This document shows positions 17,523 to 29,047 of a stretch of DNA of 64,000 nucleotides, one piece after another. Numbering within the stretch: the stretch's first letter is position 1; every line of letters starts with the position of its first letter. The notes beneath the pieces were generated by a model. It searched no databases. It was not told the DNA's origin and saw nothing but the letters and a program-made list of their open reading frames with translations. The DNA comes from Alteribacter lacisalsi (GTDB lineage: Bacteria > Bacillota > Bacilli > Bacillales > Salisediminibacteriaceae), in assembly GCF_003226345.1 (NCBI RefSeq), contig NZ_PDOF01000002.1, positions 1-64,000 of the forward strand, in the 5' to 3' direction. The position numbers and the translations under genes are program-made.

Positions 17523-18005
17523 ATGAATGTGAGTGAGTTTAAAATATATACACAAAGTCCCGAGGAGACACTCGCCCTGGCAGAAAAACTGGCCGGTTAC
17601 GTAAAGGCGGGGGATGTGATTACCCTCGACGGGGACCTTGGTGCAGGTAAGACAAGCTTTACAAAAGGCCTTGCGAAGGGGCTCGGGGTAAAACGAAACG
17701 TAAACAGCCCCACCTTTACGATCATGAAGGAGTACGAGGGCCGTGATTTTCCTTTGTACCACATGGATGCGTACCGCCTTGAAGAAGGCGGCGATGAGAT
17801 GGGGCTGGAAGAATATTTTGAAGGTGACGGGGTGTCGGTTGTGGAGTGGCCGGAGATGATCGAGGATGAGCTTCCGCCGTATCGCCTGGCGATACACATC
17901 CGCCATATCGGCGATACAGAGCGGGAGATCCGGTTCGAGCCGGCCGGGGAAAGGTACCGCACCATTTGTGAGGAGCTAATTGAAAATGAACGTACTGGCA
18001 ATTGA
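17523..18005 (+). CDS. tsaE: tRNA threonylcarbamoyladenosine ATPase TsaE
   Basis: P-loop ATPase that works with TsaB and TsaD to make N6-threonylcarbamoyl-A37 in ANN-decoding tRNAs. 160 aa. Walker A GDLGAGKTSFTKGLA near residue 38, SPTFTIMKEY near 62 and HMDAYRLEEGGDE near 80 are diagnostic. Two starts are possible: ATG 17523 and GTG 17529. The GAAGGTG site (17514-17520) is better spaced for the GTG. It overlaps tsaB by 20 bp. Confidence 0.95.
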   Translation: MNVSEFKIYTQSPEETLALAEKLAGYVKAGDVITLDGDLGAGKTSFTKGLAKGLGVKRNVNSPTFTIMKEYEGRDFPLYHMDAYRLEEGGDEMGLEEYFEGDGVSVVEWPEMIEDELPPYRLAIHIRHIGDTEREIRFEPAGERYRTICEELIENERTGN

Positions 18006-18693
18006 TACATCCACTTACGTGATGACCGTCGCTGTGTTTCGTGACGGCCGACCGGCAGGGGAACTGACTACACATTTGAAAAAGAACCACTCGCTCCGTC
18101 TCATGCCCGGAATCCGGGCGGTGATGGCGGAAGCGGACATGGTGCCGGACGAGCTTGACCGGATCGCGGTAGCGGAAGGACCCGGCTCCTATACGGGTGT
18201 CCGCATCGGCGTCACGACCGCCAAAACGATGGCCTGGTCTTTGGGCATTCCGGTTGTAGGGGTCTCGAGCCTTGAGGCGCTTGCTGCAAACGGCCGCCAT
18301 TTCAACGGCCTTGTGTGCCCGTTCTTTGACGCACGGCGCGGTCAGGTGTTTACCGGGCTGTACCGCTTCACTGATGGCACAGTCGAGCAGGTGGAAGCAG
18401 ACCGGCTCGTGCTCTTTGACGAATGGCTGGATACAGTGGAAAAACACGATGTGCCTGTACTTTTCCTGAGTCCGGATCTGGATAAGCACAGGGCATTGCT
18501 TAATTCACGTCCATCCCTTCGTGCGAACACAGGAAACCCGATCGATCATGTGACGCGGGCGTCGAGTATTGCGTCAGCCGGGATGAACCTGGCAGCGGAC
18601 GCCCCGGTCCATCTGATCAGCCCGAATTATCTTCGTCTGGCGGAGGCTGAGGCGAAGTGGCGGGCGGCGCAGCAAGAGAAGGACGGCAGGTGA
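17986..18693 (+). CDS. tsaB: tRNA threonylcarbamoyladenosine factor TsaB
   Basis: ASKHA-fold partner that forms a heterodimer with TsaD. 235 aa. It has AIDTSTYVMTVAVF at the N terminus and EGPGSYTGVRIGVTTAKTMA near residue 65, the usual TsaB marks. It lacks the TsaD metal site. ATG 17986 has GAGGAG 10 nt upstream. It overlaps tsaE upstream and rimI downstream (GTGA). Confidence 0.95.
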   Translation: MNVLAIDTSTYVMTVAVFRDGRPAGELTTHLKKNHSLRLMPGIRAVMAEADMVPDELDRIAVAEGPGSYTGVRIGVTTAKTMAWSLGIPVVGVSSLEALAANGRHFNGLVCPFFDARRGQVFTGLYRFTDGTVEQVEADRLVLFDEWLDTVEKHDVPVLFLSPDLDKHRALLNSRPSLRANTGNPIDHVTRASSIASAGMNLAADAPVHLISPNYLRLAEAEAKWRAAQQEKDGR

Positions 18694-19151
18694 GGCCGGT
18701 GGGAGAGGAGATTTCGATCCGGCTGATGGACATAGGGGACATTGACGGCGTGATGGCGGTGGAAGAGGACTGTTTCCCGGTGCCGTGGAGCCGGGGGGCG
18801 TTTGTGAACGAGCTGCAGGCGAATCAGTTTGCGTACTACCTGGTGGCTGAGGCCGGCGAGCGGATTATCGGCTACTGCGGGGTGTGGGTGATCATTGATG
18901 AGGCGCACATTACGAATATTGCGGTGCATTCGGATTTCCGGCGCAAGGGAATTGGCGAGGCGCTGCTCACCGCCGGACTGGAGCTTGCCCGGACGTTCGG
19001 GGCGAAGAAGCTGACGCTTGAGGTGCGGGTGAGCAACAAAGCGGCGCAGCGGATGTACGAGAAGCACGGCTTTGAGCGCGGGGGCGTGCGGAAGAGGTAT
19101 TATACGGATAATCAGGAAGACGCGCAGATTATGTGGGTGATGATGGAATGA
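18690..19151 (+). CDS. rimI: ribosomal protein S18-alanine N-acetyltransferase family
   Basis: GNAT acetyltransferase, 153 aa, acting on the S18 N terminus or similar protein N termini. Acetyl-CoA loop: [18 protein letters not shown] near residues 76-93. The start [13 protein letters not shown] from GTG 18690 overlaps the tsaB stop. Position in the tsa operon supports RimI over other GNATs. GC content is high here, like its neighbours. Confidence 0.92.
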   Translation: MRPVGEEISIRLMDIGDIDGVMAVEEDCFPVPWSRGAFVNELQANQFAYYLVAEAGERIIGYCGVWVIIDEAHITNIAVHSDFRRKGIGEALLTAGLELARTFGAKKLTLEVRVSNKAAQRMYEKHGFERGGVRKRYYTDNQEDAQIMWVMME

Positions 19152-20158
19152 TGAAAACGTTAATTTTAGGAATAGAAACGAGCTGTGACGAGACGTCAGC
19201 GGCAGTGGTCCGCGGCGGGACGGAGATTTTGAGTAACGTGGTGTCGTCACAGATTGAGAGTCATAAGCGGTTCGGCGGTGTGGTGCCGGAGATTGCGTCG
19301 CGCCACCATGTGGAGCAGGTGACCTACATTCTTGAGCAGGCGCTCGAGGAGGCGGAGGTCACGCTTGACGATGTGGATGCGATTGCTGTGACAGAAGGGC
19401 CTGGTTTGGTGGGGGCGCTCCTTGTCGGTGTAAATGCGGCGAAAGCACTGGCGTTTGCGAAGAACAAACCGCTGATCGGAGTGCATCACATTGCGGGGCA
19501 CATTTATGCGAACCGGCTCGTGGAAGAGCTCGAGTTTCCGCTGCTTTCGCTCGTCGTATCCGGCGGGCACACGGAGCTGGTGCTTATGAACGAGCACGGG
19601 CGGTATGAAGTGATCGGGGAGACCCGTGACGATGCGGTCGGGGAAGCGTACGACAAAGTCGCCCGGACGCTTGGACTGCCGTACCCGGGCGGTCCGCAGA
19701 TTGATAAGCTGGCGGCTGAAGGGGAGGCGTCAATTGATCTCCCGCGGGCATGGCTGGAGGCGGATTCGTACGACTTCAGCTTCAGCGGGCTAAAATCGGC
19801 AGTGATCAATACGCTTCATAACGCCAAGCAGCGCGGTGAGGAGCCGGCGCCTGCAGATGTGGCGGCGAGTTTTCAGGCGAGCGTGGTGGAAGTGCTCGTA
19901 GGGAAGACGATGCGCGCGGTCCGGGAGCGTGGCGTTGAGAGGCTTGTTATGGCCGGTGGCGTGGCGGCGAACCGGGGACTACGGGAAGCTCTGACGGGGG
20001 CGTGCGAGGAAGCGGGCGTGAAGCTGACGATTCCGCCTCTGGCGCTCTGCACGGACAATGCGGCGATGATTGCGGCGGCCGGTGCGGTTATGTACGAGCG
20101 CGGAGAGTTTGCCGGCGACCGGCTGAACGGCGAGCCGGGGCTGGAGCTTGAACGGTAA
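19148..20158 (+). CDS. tsaD: tRNA threonylcarbamoyladenosine transferase TsaD
   Basis: Catalytic subunit (old name Gcp) that moves the threonylcarbamoyl group onto A37. 336 aa. Metal ligands are in [10 protein letters not shown] near residue 112; nucleotide and glycine loops are [15 protein letters not shown] at the N terminus, VSGGHTELV near 138 and [13 protein letters not shown] near 269. ATG 19148 overlaps the rimI stop; ATG 19151 is possible. Last gene of the operon. A DnaA-box cluster starts about 670 bp downstream. Confidence 0.97.
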   Translation: MMKTLILGIETSCDETSAAVVRGGTEILSNVVSSQIESHKRFGGVVPEIASRHHVEQVTYILEQALEEAEVTLDDVDAIAVTEGPGLVGALLVGVNAAKALAFAKNKPLIGVHHIAGHIYANRLVEELEFPLLSLVVSGGHTELVLMNEHGRYEVIGETRDDAVGEAYDKVARTLGLPYPGGPQIDKLAAEGEASIDLPRAWLEADSYDFSFSGLKSAVINTLHNAKQRGEEPAPADVAASFQASVVEVLVGKTMRAVRERGVERLVMAGGVAANRGLREALTGACEEAGVKLTIPPLALCTDNAAMIAAAGAVMYERGEFAGDRLNGEPGLELER

Positions 20159-20170
20159 CTATCATAGAGG

Positions 20171-20212
20171 GCCTCCGGGCAGACGAAGCGTCTGAATCTC
20201 GGGGGCTTTTTG
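20171..20212 (+). terminator. tsa operon terminator
   Basis: GCCTCCGGG pairs with CTCGGGGGC around an inner CAGACG/CGTCTG stem, then TTTTTG. Confidence 0.8.
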
Positions 20213-20312
20213 TATGCGGAAATGACAGAGGAGGGGCCTGCAGGTGTGTTAAAATAAGAGAAACACGCATCCGGAACAGAAAGTGATGAAAAAGCAGATA
20301 TGGAGGGATAAC

Positions 20313-20621
20313 ATGGGAATTGTGGAGGCGCTCTGGCCTCTCGTGGTCATGGGGGCGGTCGTTGTATTTGTTATTTTGAGGCTTAAGCAAAAACAGGAAC
20401 AGGGCACCATGGGAAAGATGAAGTCAAAAGAGGCCCAGGCCTGGCTTGACAGTTCGATTCCCCTGGGGATGATTGCCGGAAGTCTCCTGGGGCTGGTCGC
20501 AGGCGTGATGCTGCCGTTTTCTTTGTTAACAGCATGGGTTGTGGGAACTGCGGCAGGATATCTTGGAGGATATTTTGTATATGAGTACTTCAGCCGGAAG
20601 AAATCATCTGAGCAATTTTAG
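20313..20621 (+). CDS. small membrane protein, 102 aa
   Basis: Unknown function. Hydrophobic segments at about 4-22, 52-70 and 74-93, the last two glycine-rich (GMIAGSLLGLVAGVMLP; GTAAGYLGGYFVYEY). The charged loop between the first and second holds KQKQEQGTMGKMKSKEAQ. ATG 20313 follows GGAGGG. It stands alone between the tsa terminator and a hairpin at 20706. Confidence 0.7.
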   Translation: MGIVEALWPLVVMGAVVVFVILRLKQKQEQGTMGKMKSKEAQAWLDSSIPLGMIAGSLLGLVAGVMLPFSLLTAWVVGTAAGYLGGYFVYEYFSRKKSSEQF

Positions 20622-20705
20622 ATGGCGGAAGACAGACGCTGTCTGCGAGCGGTAAATAAACCTCACGCCTTGCGCTGGGACACTATAAACTGAAAAAGCT
20701 TTACG

Positions 20706-20740
20706 GCGCTCCGAGTGTGGAAAACTCAGAGCGTTTTCTT
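20706..20740 (+). terminator. terminator after the 102-aa membrane gene
   Basis: CGCTC-GAGT / ACTC-GAGCG stem with one C-A mismatch, then TTTTCTT, 85 bp after the stop. Confidence 0.6.
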
Positions 20741-20830
20741 GTGCCTGAGCGTTGCTGATATTGGCGGTGCAAATAAAAATAATGTTGAAAAACCGCAAAA
20801 AAACAGATGTTCCCCTTGACTTTTCCGGAG

Positions 20831-21063
20831 TTATCAACACTATTCACACCCGGTTGTGGACAAAACGAATCTATGTTCGTGTGAATAACAAAGGTGTGTA
20901 TAACCTGTGGATAGTGTGGAAAAACAGGAGAAAAGCCGTTGCAGCGCCTCTGTTTCTGTTCACAACTTTTCTGTGGATAAAATGGGGATAATGTGCATAA
21001 CCTATGTAATTAGCGGAATAAACGCTGTTCATCTGTGGACAACGCTGTGGATAGTGTGGATAT
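20831..21063. other. DnaA-box cluster downstream of tsaD
   Basis: Eleven 9-mers within 233 bp match TTATCCACA/TGTGGATAA with at most one mismatch. They start at 20831 (+) and, on the minus strand, at 20855, 20880, 20895, 20906, 20972 (perfect), 20983, 20992, 21034, 21046 and 21055. Further boxes lie inside the next gene, at 21155 and 22406 (perfect). No dnaA, dnaN or other origin gene is near, so this is not oriC. From memory, B. subtilis has a DnaA-binding box cluster next to gcp (= tsaD), so this is probably the equivalent regulatory or titration site. Confidence 0.8.
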
Positions 21064-21097
21064 TTCAGAAAATACAATGTTTTCAGGAGAGAATGCT

Positions 21098-23281
21098 GTG
21101 AAAAAGCTGCTCGTTTTAGCGCTTATTTTGTCTTTTAGCCTGTGGATGCAGCCTTCATCCACAGATGCCGTCATGCCAAACGAAGATGGCAGCTGCCTTA
21201 CTGTGATCCTTGTACCAGGCCTGTCGTTTGAGGATATGCGGATGCTGACGGAAAACAGGAGTGGCGCCATGCTGTGGAAAACAGGGTTTTTTGGTGCGGT
21301 GAATGTAAAGGGGGAAGGGGCCTATTCGTATTTGAACAATGCCGTTTCCATCGGAGCAGGCGGGAAAAGCGCCGGCATTGCGGGATGGAATGGCTATAAG
21401 CCGGGCGAGCGGATCGATGGGGAGCAGGTAGAGCATCTTTTTGAGCAGTGGACGGGGGAAAGGAATCCTCAATCCATTTATCACCTCTATGCACACCAGC
21501 TTGTGGACAAAAATGCGAACAGTCTGCGTCCGAGCTCGGTCGGGGCGTTCGGTCGCGCGCTGGCTGAGGAAGGCGTAGGGAGGCATGTTTACGGACACAG
21601 TGATACGCGCACCGACCTGCAGCGGTATGGATCGCTTCTTGCAATGGATGAACGAGGACTTGTGGATACATACAGCGACCGTTCTGTCGTCAGGGACCGG
21701 TCCCGCCCGCACGGGATGAAAATGGATGCTGAAATTCTACTGGCGGAAATACGTGAAAAAGATGGGCCTGCACTTCACGTAATCGAGTGGGGAGATATCC
21801 ACAGGCTCTATAAAGACGCACCGAATACAGAACCGGCACAATTTCAAAAGCAGTATCATACGGCTTTAGAAGAGCTTGAGAATCTGATCCGTATGCTTAA
21901 CACGGAAATAAACCATCAGGTATGGCTTCTCAGTCCTGCAGTCAATCAGCAGGCCCTCGATAAAAAATCAGAGCTTGCACCAGTGTGGATCTGGGAGCAG
22001 GATCGCCGCAGCAGCGGCATTTTCCATGCCCCGACGACGCGGCGTGATCAGCTCGCGGCGGTCGCGGACCTGGTGCCCACATGGCTTAATTATTTCGGTA
22101 TTTCTCCGCATGGCCATTGGAGCGGCAAGCCTTTGGAGATGATAAGTGCCCGGCAAGGAAATCTGCCGGCTGTGGACCAAGCTGCCTTTTTCCACAGACT
22201 TGAGGCTGTTGAGGCCGTTTACGCAGGACGGGGGGCGGTCCTGTCAGGGTATGTGACGGTGCTGATTGCCCTTCTTATTGGGGTGAGTCTGGTGCTGTGG
22301 CTGCGGCCGGGCTCTTTAAGGTGGCGTCGGACGGGAAGGCTCGTACTGACTGGCGCTGTGAGTTCACCTCTGTGGTTTCTCGTAACCGGACCGCTCGTAC
22401 CGAAGTTATCCACACTCGGCTACGTGGCGATGATGGCGGCTCTCGGTGTGTTGAGCGCCCTTGCTGCTGACCGGCTGCCCCGGCACGGGGTGAGTGTCGT
22501 GTGCGGCCTGTTTTTTGCAGTGGCTACGGTGGACATGCTTTTGGGAGCACCGCTCATTCAGCAGTCGTTTCTCGGCTATGACCCGGTGATCGGAGCCAGA
22601 TTTTACGGAATTGGCAACGAGTTTGCCGGTGTGTACATTGTAAGTGGATGGCTCATGACAGCACCGCTGTTCCGGACGGGCAGAAGCAGAAGGGGATTCA
22701 ACACGTGGATCATCTTTGCCGTGCTTGGGGCGATGCTTCTGTTCCTGGCTTCTTCCGGACTCGGTGCGAATGCCGGTGCTTCTCTGGCTGCAGGGCTGAT
22801 GATCGGCTTTATTATCTGGCGGCTGTTCGGTGCGCGCGTGAACCTGTGGCGGCTTGCGCTTGGTGCGCCTTTCGTTCTCGCCGTGCTGCTAGGACTTCTT
22901 TACGTACTGCAGCTCGGCCAGCCGGCCAGTCACATTCATTCAGCGTTTTCGCTCCTTTTTAGCGGTGATGTGGAAGCAGTCGGACGCATCGTCCTCCGGA
23001 AGCTCGAGATGAACTGGAAAATCTTTAAGATCAGCCACTGGACGGAGCTGTTTGTCACCACCTATCTCCTGACAGGAGCTTACGTATGGCGGAAAAAAAG
23101 GAAGGTGCTCGGTCCGGAAAAAGGACTGGCGGTGCAGGGGTGTATCGTCGCGTCCGTAGCCCTTCTTGTGCTTAATGATTCAGGGATCGTGGCCGCTGCG
23201 ACCAGTATGTTCGTCACCCTTTGTGCGAGCTATGCATGGCTTTTGGAGGACGAAAATCCACAAAAATCATTCCAAAATTAG
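21098..23281 (+). CDS. large membrane protein with extracellular phosphatase-like domain
   Basis: 727 aa. Signal peptide or anchor (1-25), then an outside domain to about residue 375 that resembles the alkaline phosphatase/sulfatase superfamily (LVPGLSFEDM near the start; a GHSDTRTDLQRYG segment). Then about 10 membrane segments (380-720) with the motif GYDPVIGARFYGIGNEFAG near 485-503. I know no characterised member. GTG 21098 has AGGAGA 8 nt upstream; the earlier in-frame GTG at 21035 lies inside a DnaA box and lacks a ribosome site. The gene itself carries several DnaA-like boxes. Confidence 0.8.
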   Translation: MKKLLVLALILSFSLWMQPSSTDAVMPNEDGSCLTVILVPGLSFEDMRMLTENRSGAMLWKTGFFGAVNVKGEGAYSYLNNAVSIGAGGKSAGIAGWNGYKPGERIDGEQVEHLFEQWTGERNPQSIYHLYAHQLVDKNANSLRPSSVGAFGRALAEEGVGRHVYGHSDTRTDLQRYGSLLAMDERGLVDTYSDRSVVRDRSRPHGMKMDAEILLAEIREKDGPALHVIEWGDIHRLYKDAPNTEPAQFQKQYHTALEELENLIRMLNTEINHQVWLLSPAVNQQALDKKSELAPVWIWEQDRRSSGIFHAPTTRRDQLAAVADLVPTWLNYFGISPHGHWSGKPLEMISARQGNLPAVDQAAFFHRLEAVEAVYAGRGAVLSGYVTVLIALLIGVSLVLWLRPGSLRWRRTGRLVLTGAVSSPLWFLVTGPLVPKLSTLGYVAMMAALGVLSALAADRLPRHGVSVVCGLFFAVATVDMLLGAPLIQQSFLGYDPVIGARFYGIGNEFAGVYIVSGWLMTAPLFRTGRSRRGFNTWIIFAVLGAMLLFLASSGLGANAGASLAAGLMIGFIIWRLFGARVNLWRLALGAPFVLAVLLGLLYVLQLGQPASHIHSAFSLLFSGDVEAVGRIVLRKLEMNWKIFKISHWTELFVTTYLLTGAYVWRKKRKVLGPEKGLAVQGCIVASVALLVLNDSGIVAAATSMFVTLCASYAWLLEDENPQKSFQN

Positions 23282-23376
23282 CCAGAACGAACTAACATTA
23301 TCTGGATAATTCCTGCTACAATGAACGGTAATACAGTGCCGGATGGCGTTTTGCGCTGCACCGGCCGGAGCGGGAG

Positions 23377-24870
23377 TTGATTGCGGATATGCCCTTGGAA
23401 GCTTTGGCGGATGTGCATGGGGAAACAGATGAGCAAAAAAAGCAGGTGCTTGAACAGGGTCTCGGACAAGCCGGGAAGGCCTTAAACGTGCTGGTTCTGG
23501 GTGCCGGCATGGCCGGGCTGACGGCTGCCTACCTGCTCAGACAGGCAGGCCACCAGGTCACCGTGCTCGAAGCAAACACCAGAGTCGGCGGGCGCGTTCA
23601 CACAGTGTCAGAGCCGTTTGATGGGGACGGCTATTATGAAGCTGGTGCGATGCGGATCCCTGCTAAGCACCAGCTCGCCCGTACACTTGTGGATAAGTTT
23701 AATCTTGAAACCGAGCCGTTTATCACCAGAACGCCGGATGATCTCTATTTTATCAACGGCAAGCTGGCCAGAAGCTATCAGTATGAAGAGAACCCTGATA
23801 TTTTTGACATACCGGTTAACGAGCGTGAGCGTGGCATGCATGCCCGGGATCTGCTTCTTCACACGGCCGGATCGTTCGGACGGGCTTACGTGGAGGCCTC
23901 GCCCCGTGAGCGGGAACGACTGATCGCGGCTTATGACCGGTACTCAAAAGAGATGTTTGCAAAGCTCAATCCGGGTGGTGTTCCCCTGAGTACAAATGCG
24001 TCCCATAAAATGAAGACGGTCCTCGGGATCGGCGGTTTTTCCCATTACTCGTTTGTGGATATCCTGCTCAACATCATTGGGCCAATTTTTGATAACGAGG
24101 GGGAATATTTCCAGGTGCGCGGCGGTAACGTGAAACTACCTGAAGCTTTTCTTCCCATACTCCGTGACCGTATTTTTCTCGGTGAGACGGTGCAGCAGAT
24201 TAGTGAGACAGAGGAAGGGACACGCGTCACTGTGAAGAACAGGCAAGGACGCGAGAGTACCGTGGAAGGTGATGTGACCATCTGCACGCTGCCCTTTTCT
24301 GTGATGCGCTTTATTGATACCGGCGCGGAGCAGCCGTGGAGCTTTGAAAAACGACAGGCAATTCAGAATCTGCAGTATATCGACTCCACCAAAGTTGCTC
24401 TTGAATTCAGCCGTAAGTTCTGGGAGGATCACGCTATGTTCGGGGGCCATCTTACAACGGACCTGCCACCGCAGCATTTTATTTATCCGAGCCACGGAAT
24501 CGGACAGCCGGGTCCAGGGGTGATGAAAGCGGTGTATTCCTGGGGAGCGAACGCTGGATTATGGGATGCGCTGTCTGAGGAGCAGCGGATAGAGCAGGCG
24601 CTGAAACACGTGGCAAAAGTACACGGAGACGATATGAAGGGACTGCTAACTGGCGGAGCATCCTTCAGCTGGGGCAACAATCCGTATTCGATAGGCTGCT
24701 TTTCAATGTATAAGCCCGGCCAGGCGTCCACGCTTCCCGAAGCGATCCGGCGGCCGGAGGGGCGCGTTCACTTTGCAGGCGAGCATACATCAGCGAAGCA
24801 TGCGTGGATCGAAGGCGCGGTCGAGTCCGGTGTGCGGGTGGCGATGGAGGTGCACGCACGGGGAGAGTGA
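23377..24870 (+). CDS. flavin monoamine oxidase / L-amino-acid oxidase family
   Basis: FAD-dependent amine oxidase of 497 aa. The dinucleotide fold is near the N terminus (VLVLGAGMAGLTAAYLLRQA near residues 38-57, then VTVLEANTRVGGRV). The C-terminal FAD motif is VHFAGEHTSAKHAWIEGAVESGVRVA near 467-490. Oxidises an amine or amino acid with release of ammonia and hydrogen peroxide. No secretion signal. The start is uncertain: TTG 23377 (GGAG 6 nt upstream) or ATG 23389. Single gene, convergent with the YdiF-like gene. Confidence 0.9.
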   Translation: MIADMPLEALADVHGETDEQKKQVLEQGLGQAGKALNVLVLGAGMAGLTAAYLLRQAGHQVTVLEANTRVGGRVHTVSEPFDGDGYYEAGAMRIPAKHQLARTLVDKFNLETEPFITRTPDDLYFINGKLARSYQYEENPDIFDIPVNERERGMHARDLLLHTAGSFGRAYVEASPRERERLIAAYDRYSKEMFAKLNPGGVPLSTNASHKMKTVLGIGGFSHYSFVDILLNIIGPIFDNEGEYFQVRGGNVKLPEAFLPILRDRIFLGETVQQISETEEGTRVTVKNRQGRESTVEGDVTICTLPFSVMRFIDTGAEQPWSFEKRQAIQNLQYIDSTKVALEFSRKFWEDHAMFGGHLTTDLPPQHFIYPSHGIGQPGPGVMKAVYSWGANAGLWDALSEEQRIEQALKHVAKVHGDDMKGLLTGGASFSWGNNPYSIGCFSMYKPGQASTLPEAIRRPEGRVHFAGEHTSAKHAWIEGAVESGVRVAMEVHARGE

Positions 24871-24996
24871 GAGATGGCAGGGCCTTTTGAATACAGGTGA
24901 TGGATATCTTACTAATTTCCGTAATTATCAAACTGAAATTTATTTTTATCTAACAAAAACAGCCGGATATCTGACTGGAAATTCTGGCTCATCATG

Positions 24997-25032
24997 AAAA
25001 AGGTCCGGCACACGTGCGCCGGACCTTTTTTT
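24997..25032. terminator. bidirectional terminator
   Basis: AAAAAGGTCCGGC, 8-nt loop, GCCGGACCTTTTTTT between convergent genes. Confidence 0.9.
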
Positions 25033-25040
25033 CTATTCGC

Positions 25041-26981
<1,941 letters not shown>

Positions 26982-27273
26982 TGAAGTCATCCTCACTGTG
27001 TCACTCTTCTTCTATCAAGTGTACCGCATCGGGGGAAACCCAACAACAGGGAGGGCCCCGCCGCTTCTGCTCAAAAAAGCAGTGTTCAGGTATATATTAC
27101 CTCTATCTCCTACTAAAGTTGGTGGGCATGAAGGCGGAAACCCCTTAAAATAACGTACTATAAGCATTTTTCACAAGGTTAAAGAGAGAAAAACAGTGAC
27201 TGGAGAGGGCCTGGGAATGCGTAAGGAAGCGCTGCTTGTGAAAAGACAACAAGAGGATACGGGAGTGGGAGAG

Positions 27274-29025
27274 ATGACAAAACTTCATAAACTGCTGGCG
27301 GCAGGCGTGGCTGTGTTTGTCCTGGCCGGCTGCGGCGAAGCAGACGACGAAGCGTCCGGCAATGAAGCCGCAGGAACCGAGCCTGCAGAGGAAACAGACG
27401 AGGACACTGGTGCAGAGGAAGCGGACGGAGACAAGTCGATTGAAGCGCTCAGTGAAGCCGAAGGTCTCGAGCTGGAGGCTCTCGAAGTGGACGAAGGGTT
27501 TGCGGAGGAAATCGGTTTGACGGTCACTTCACCGGAGTACGGCCGTTTTGCTACCGGGGAAACGGTGCTGTTTGAAGGCAGCATCGATCATTCAGAAGAT
27601 CTGAACGGCGATAAGCTCTGGGTACGGATCAATTATACGGAGCCAGGTGAAAAGCCGTTCGCCACGGAATTTACCTACTACGTGCCGATTGAGGAGGACG
27701 GCACGTTCAGCAAGGAAATGACGCTTCATTCGGGAAAAGGGCAGTACCGGATCGGCGTGCGTGCTCCGAGCAATAAAGCCGGGGAGGACAACCAGTTTTA
27801 CGATGTGGTAACGTTCTTTGCCCATAATGTGGATGAAGAACTGTCCCGGGAGGTCGAGTATACGACCCGGGGGCTGGAAGAGGAATTAGTGGTCACTGAG
27901 CCCGGCGGCTATCTGGAAGCAGAGGGGACGTTTACCCTCGCCGGGGAGGTGCCGCATGCAGAGGATGATCATTTCGTGCTCGTGGAAGTGCGGGAGTTCG
28001 GCAACGCCTTTAACAGCACCGACGTGGTGATCCCGGTGGACAGCGGCACATTTGAGCGTGAGCTGCCTCTGTATTTCGGAGAAGCCCTTCATTATGTGGA
28101 AGTAAAAGTATACGATCCGGAAGAGGACCTGTACTACGACTCGGCGAACCTGTTTGTGAAAAACGGATCGGACGAGCAGTTTGTCCAGATGGACGAGTAC
28201 CGGACCGGACTCCAGCGGGGCGTCACCCTCACGCATCCGTCACCGGCACAGCCGCTTGAATACAGTGACGGGGAAGCGTACCGGATTGCTGGGGAAATTG
28301 ACCCTGATGCCCCGTACGCCGATGAAATTGAGCTGGTGTATGTGACTACGAAAATGGGGATGGACGAAGCCACCTACATCGTTCCGGTTGAGGATTACGA
28401 GTTTGATGACGACATCTGGCTCCGCTTCGGTGAAGGAGAGTACGAGATTACGATCAGCGTACCGGAAGAAGGGCACGACCGGAGCTGGTCTATGACGTAC
28501 CATCATGCCATGCAGCTGACCCAGGAAGTGACAGGCATCGAGGATAAACGGAGTCTTCTGCCGTCCCGGGGCATCCAGTCGGATCACCCGGACATCATCG
28601 CTCTTGCAGAAGAAGTCACAGAAGGCCTGACCGACGAGCGGGAAATTGCGAAGGCGGTTTATGACTGGCTTACTCAAAACATTGCCTACGACGTAGCAAA
28701 ACTCCGCGATGACACGTTTGAATACGACGACAGCGCCCTGAAGACACTGGAAACATTAGAGGGCGTCTGCCAGGATTATGCGTTTTTAGGAGTGGCCATG
28801 TTCCGCGCCCTCGGTATGGAAGCGAACTACGTGAGCGGCTATACGAATGTGCGCCACGCCTGGCTTGACGTGATGGTGGACGGCGAGTGGCTCGAGATGG
28901 ACCCGACGTGGGGTGCCGGCTATGTGGACGGAGATGAGTTTACGTTCGCCTACAACGAAGACTATTTCGATCCGGATGAAGCGATGCTCGCTGAAACGCA
29001 CCGTCGGCTTGATGTGATGTACTAG
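27274..29025 (+). CDS. transglutaminase-like domain lipoprotein
   Basis: Extracellular lipoprotein of 583 aa. Lipobox LAGC near residue 21, then about 60 very acidic residues, then beta-rich repeats (about 80-420; each has a pattern like SPEYGRFATGETVLFEGSID). A C-terminal transglutaminase-like core (about 440-560) has the Cys in LEGVCQDYAFLG, His in VRHAWLDVMV and Asp in EMDPTWGAGY. Such domains are usually proteases or cross-linking enzymes. ATG 27274 is chosen because the signal peptide starts there (MTKLHKLLAAG); the GTG at 27196 would add 26 polar residues. Single gene. Confidence 0.88.
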   Translation: MTKLHKLLAAGVAVFVLAGCGEADDEASGNEAAGTEPAEETDEDTGAEEADGDKSIEALSEAEGLELEALEVDEGFAEEIGLTVTSPEYGRFATGETVLFEGSIDHSEDLNGDKLWVRINYTEPGEKPFATEFTYYVPIEEDGTFSKEMTLHSGKGQYRIGVRAPSNKAGEDNQFYDVVTFFAHNVDEELSREVEYTTRGLEEELVVTEPGGYLEAEGTFTLAGEVPHAEDDHFVLVEVREFGNAFNSTDVVIPVDSGTFERELPLYFGEALHYVEVKVYDPEEDLYYDSANLFVKNGSDEQFVQMDEYRTGLQRGVTLTHPSPAQPLEYSDGEAYRIAGEIDPDAPYADEIELVYVTTKMGMDEATYIVPVEDYEFDDDIWLRFGEGEYEITISVPEEGHDRSWSMTYHHAMQLTQEVTGIEDKRSLLPSRGIQSDHPDIIALAEEVTEGLTDEREIAKAVYDWLTQNIAYDVAKLRDDTFEYDDSALKTLETLEGVCQDYAFLGVAMFRALGMEANYVSGYTNVRHAWLDVMVDGEWLEMDPTWGAGYVDGDEFTFAYNEDYFDPDEAMLAETHRRLDVMY

Positions 29026-29047
29026 TCATAATTGGTTATAAGAGGCT

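Noticed and set aside
20831-21063. Chromosomal origin oriC
   Set aside because: Boxes are dense, but dnaA, dnaN, rpmH and an AT-rich unwinding element are missing, and the locus is the tsaD neighbourhood.
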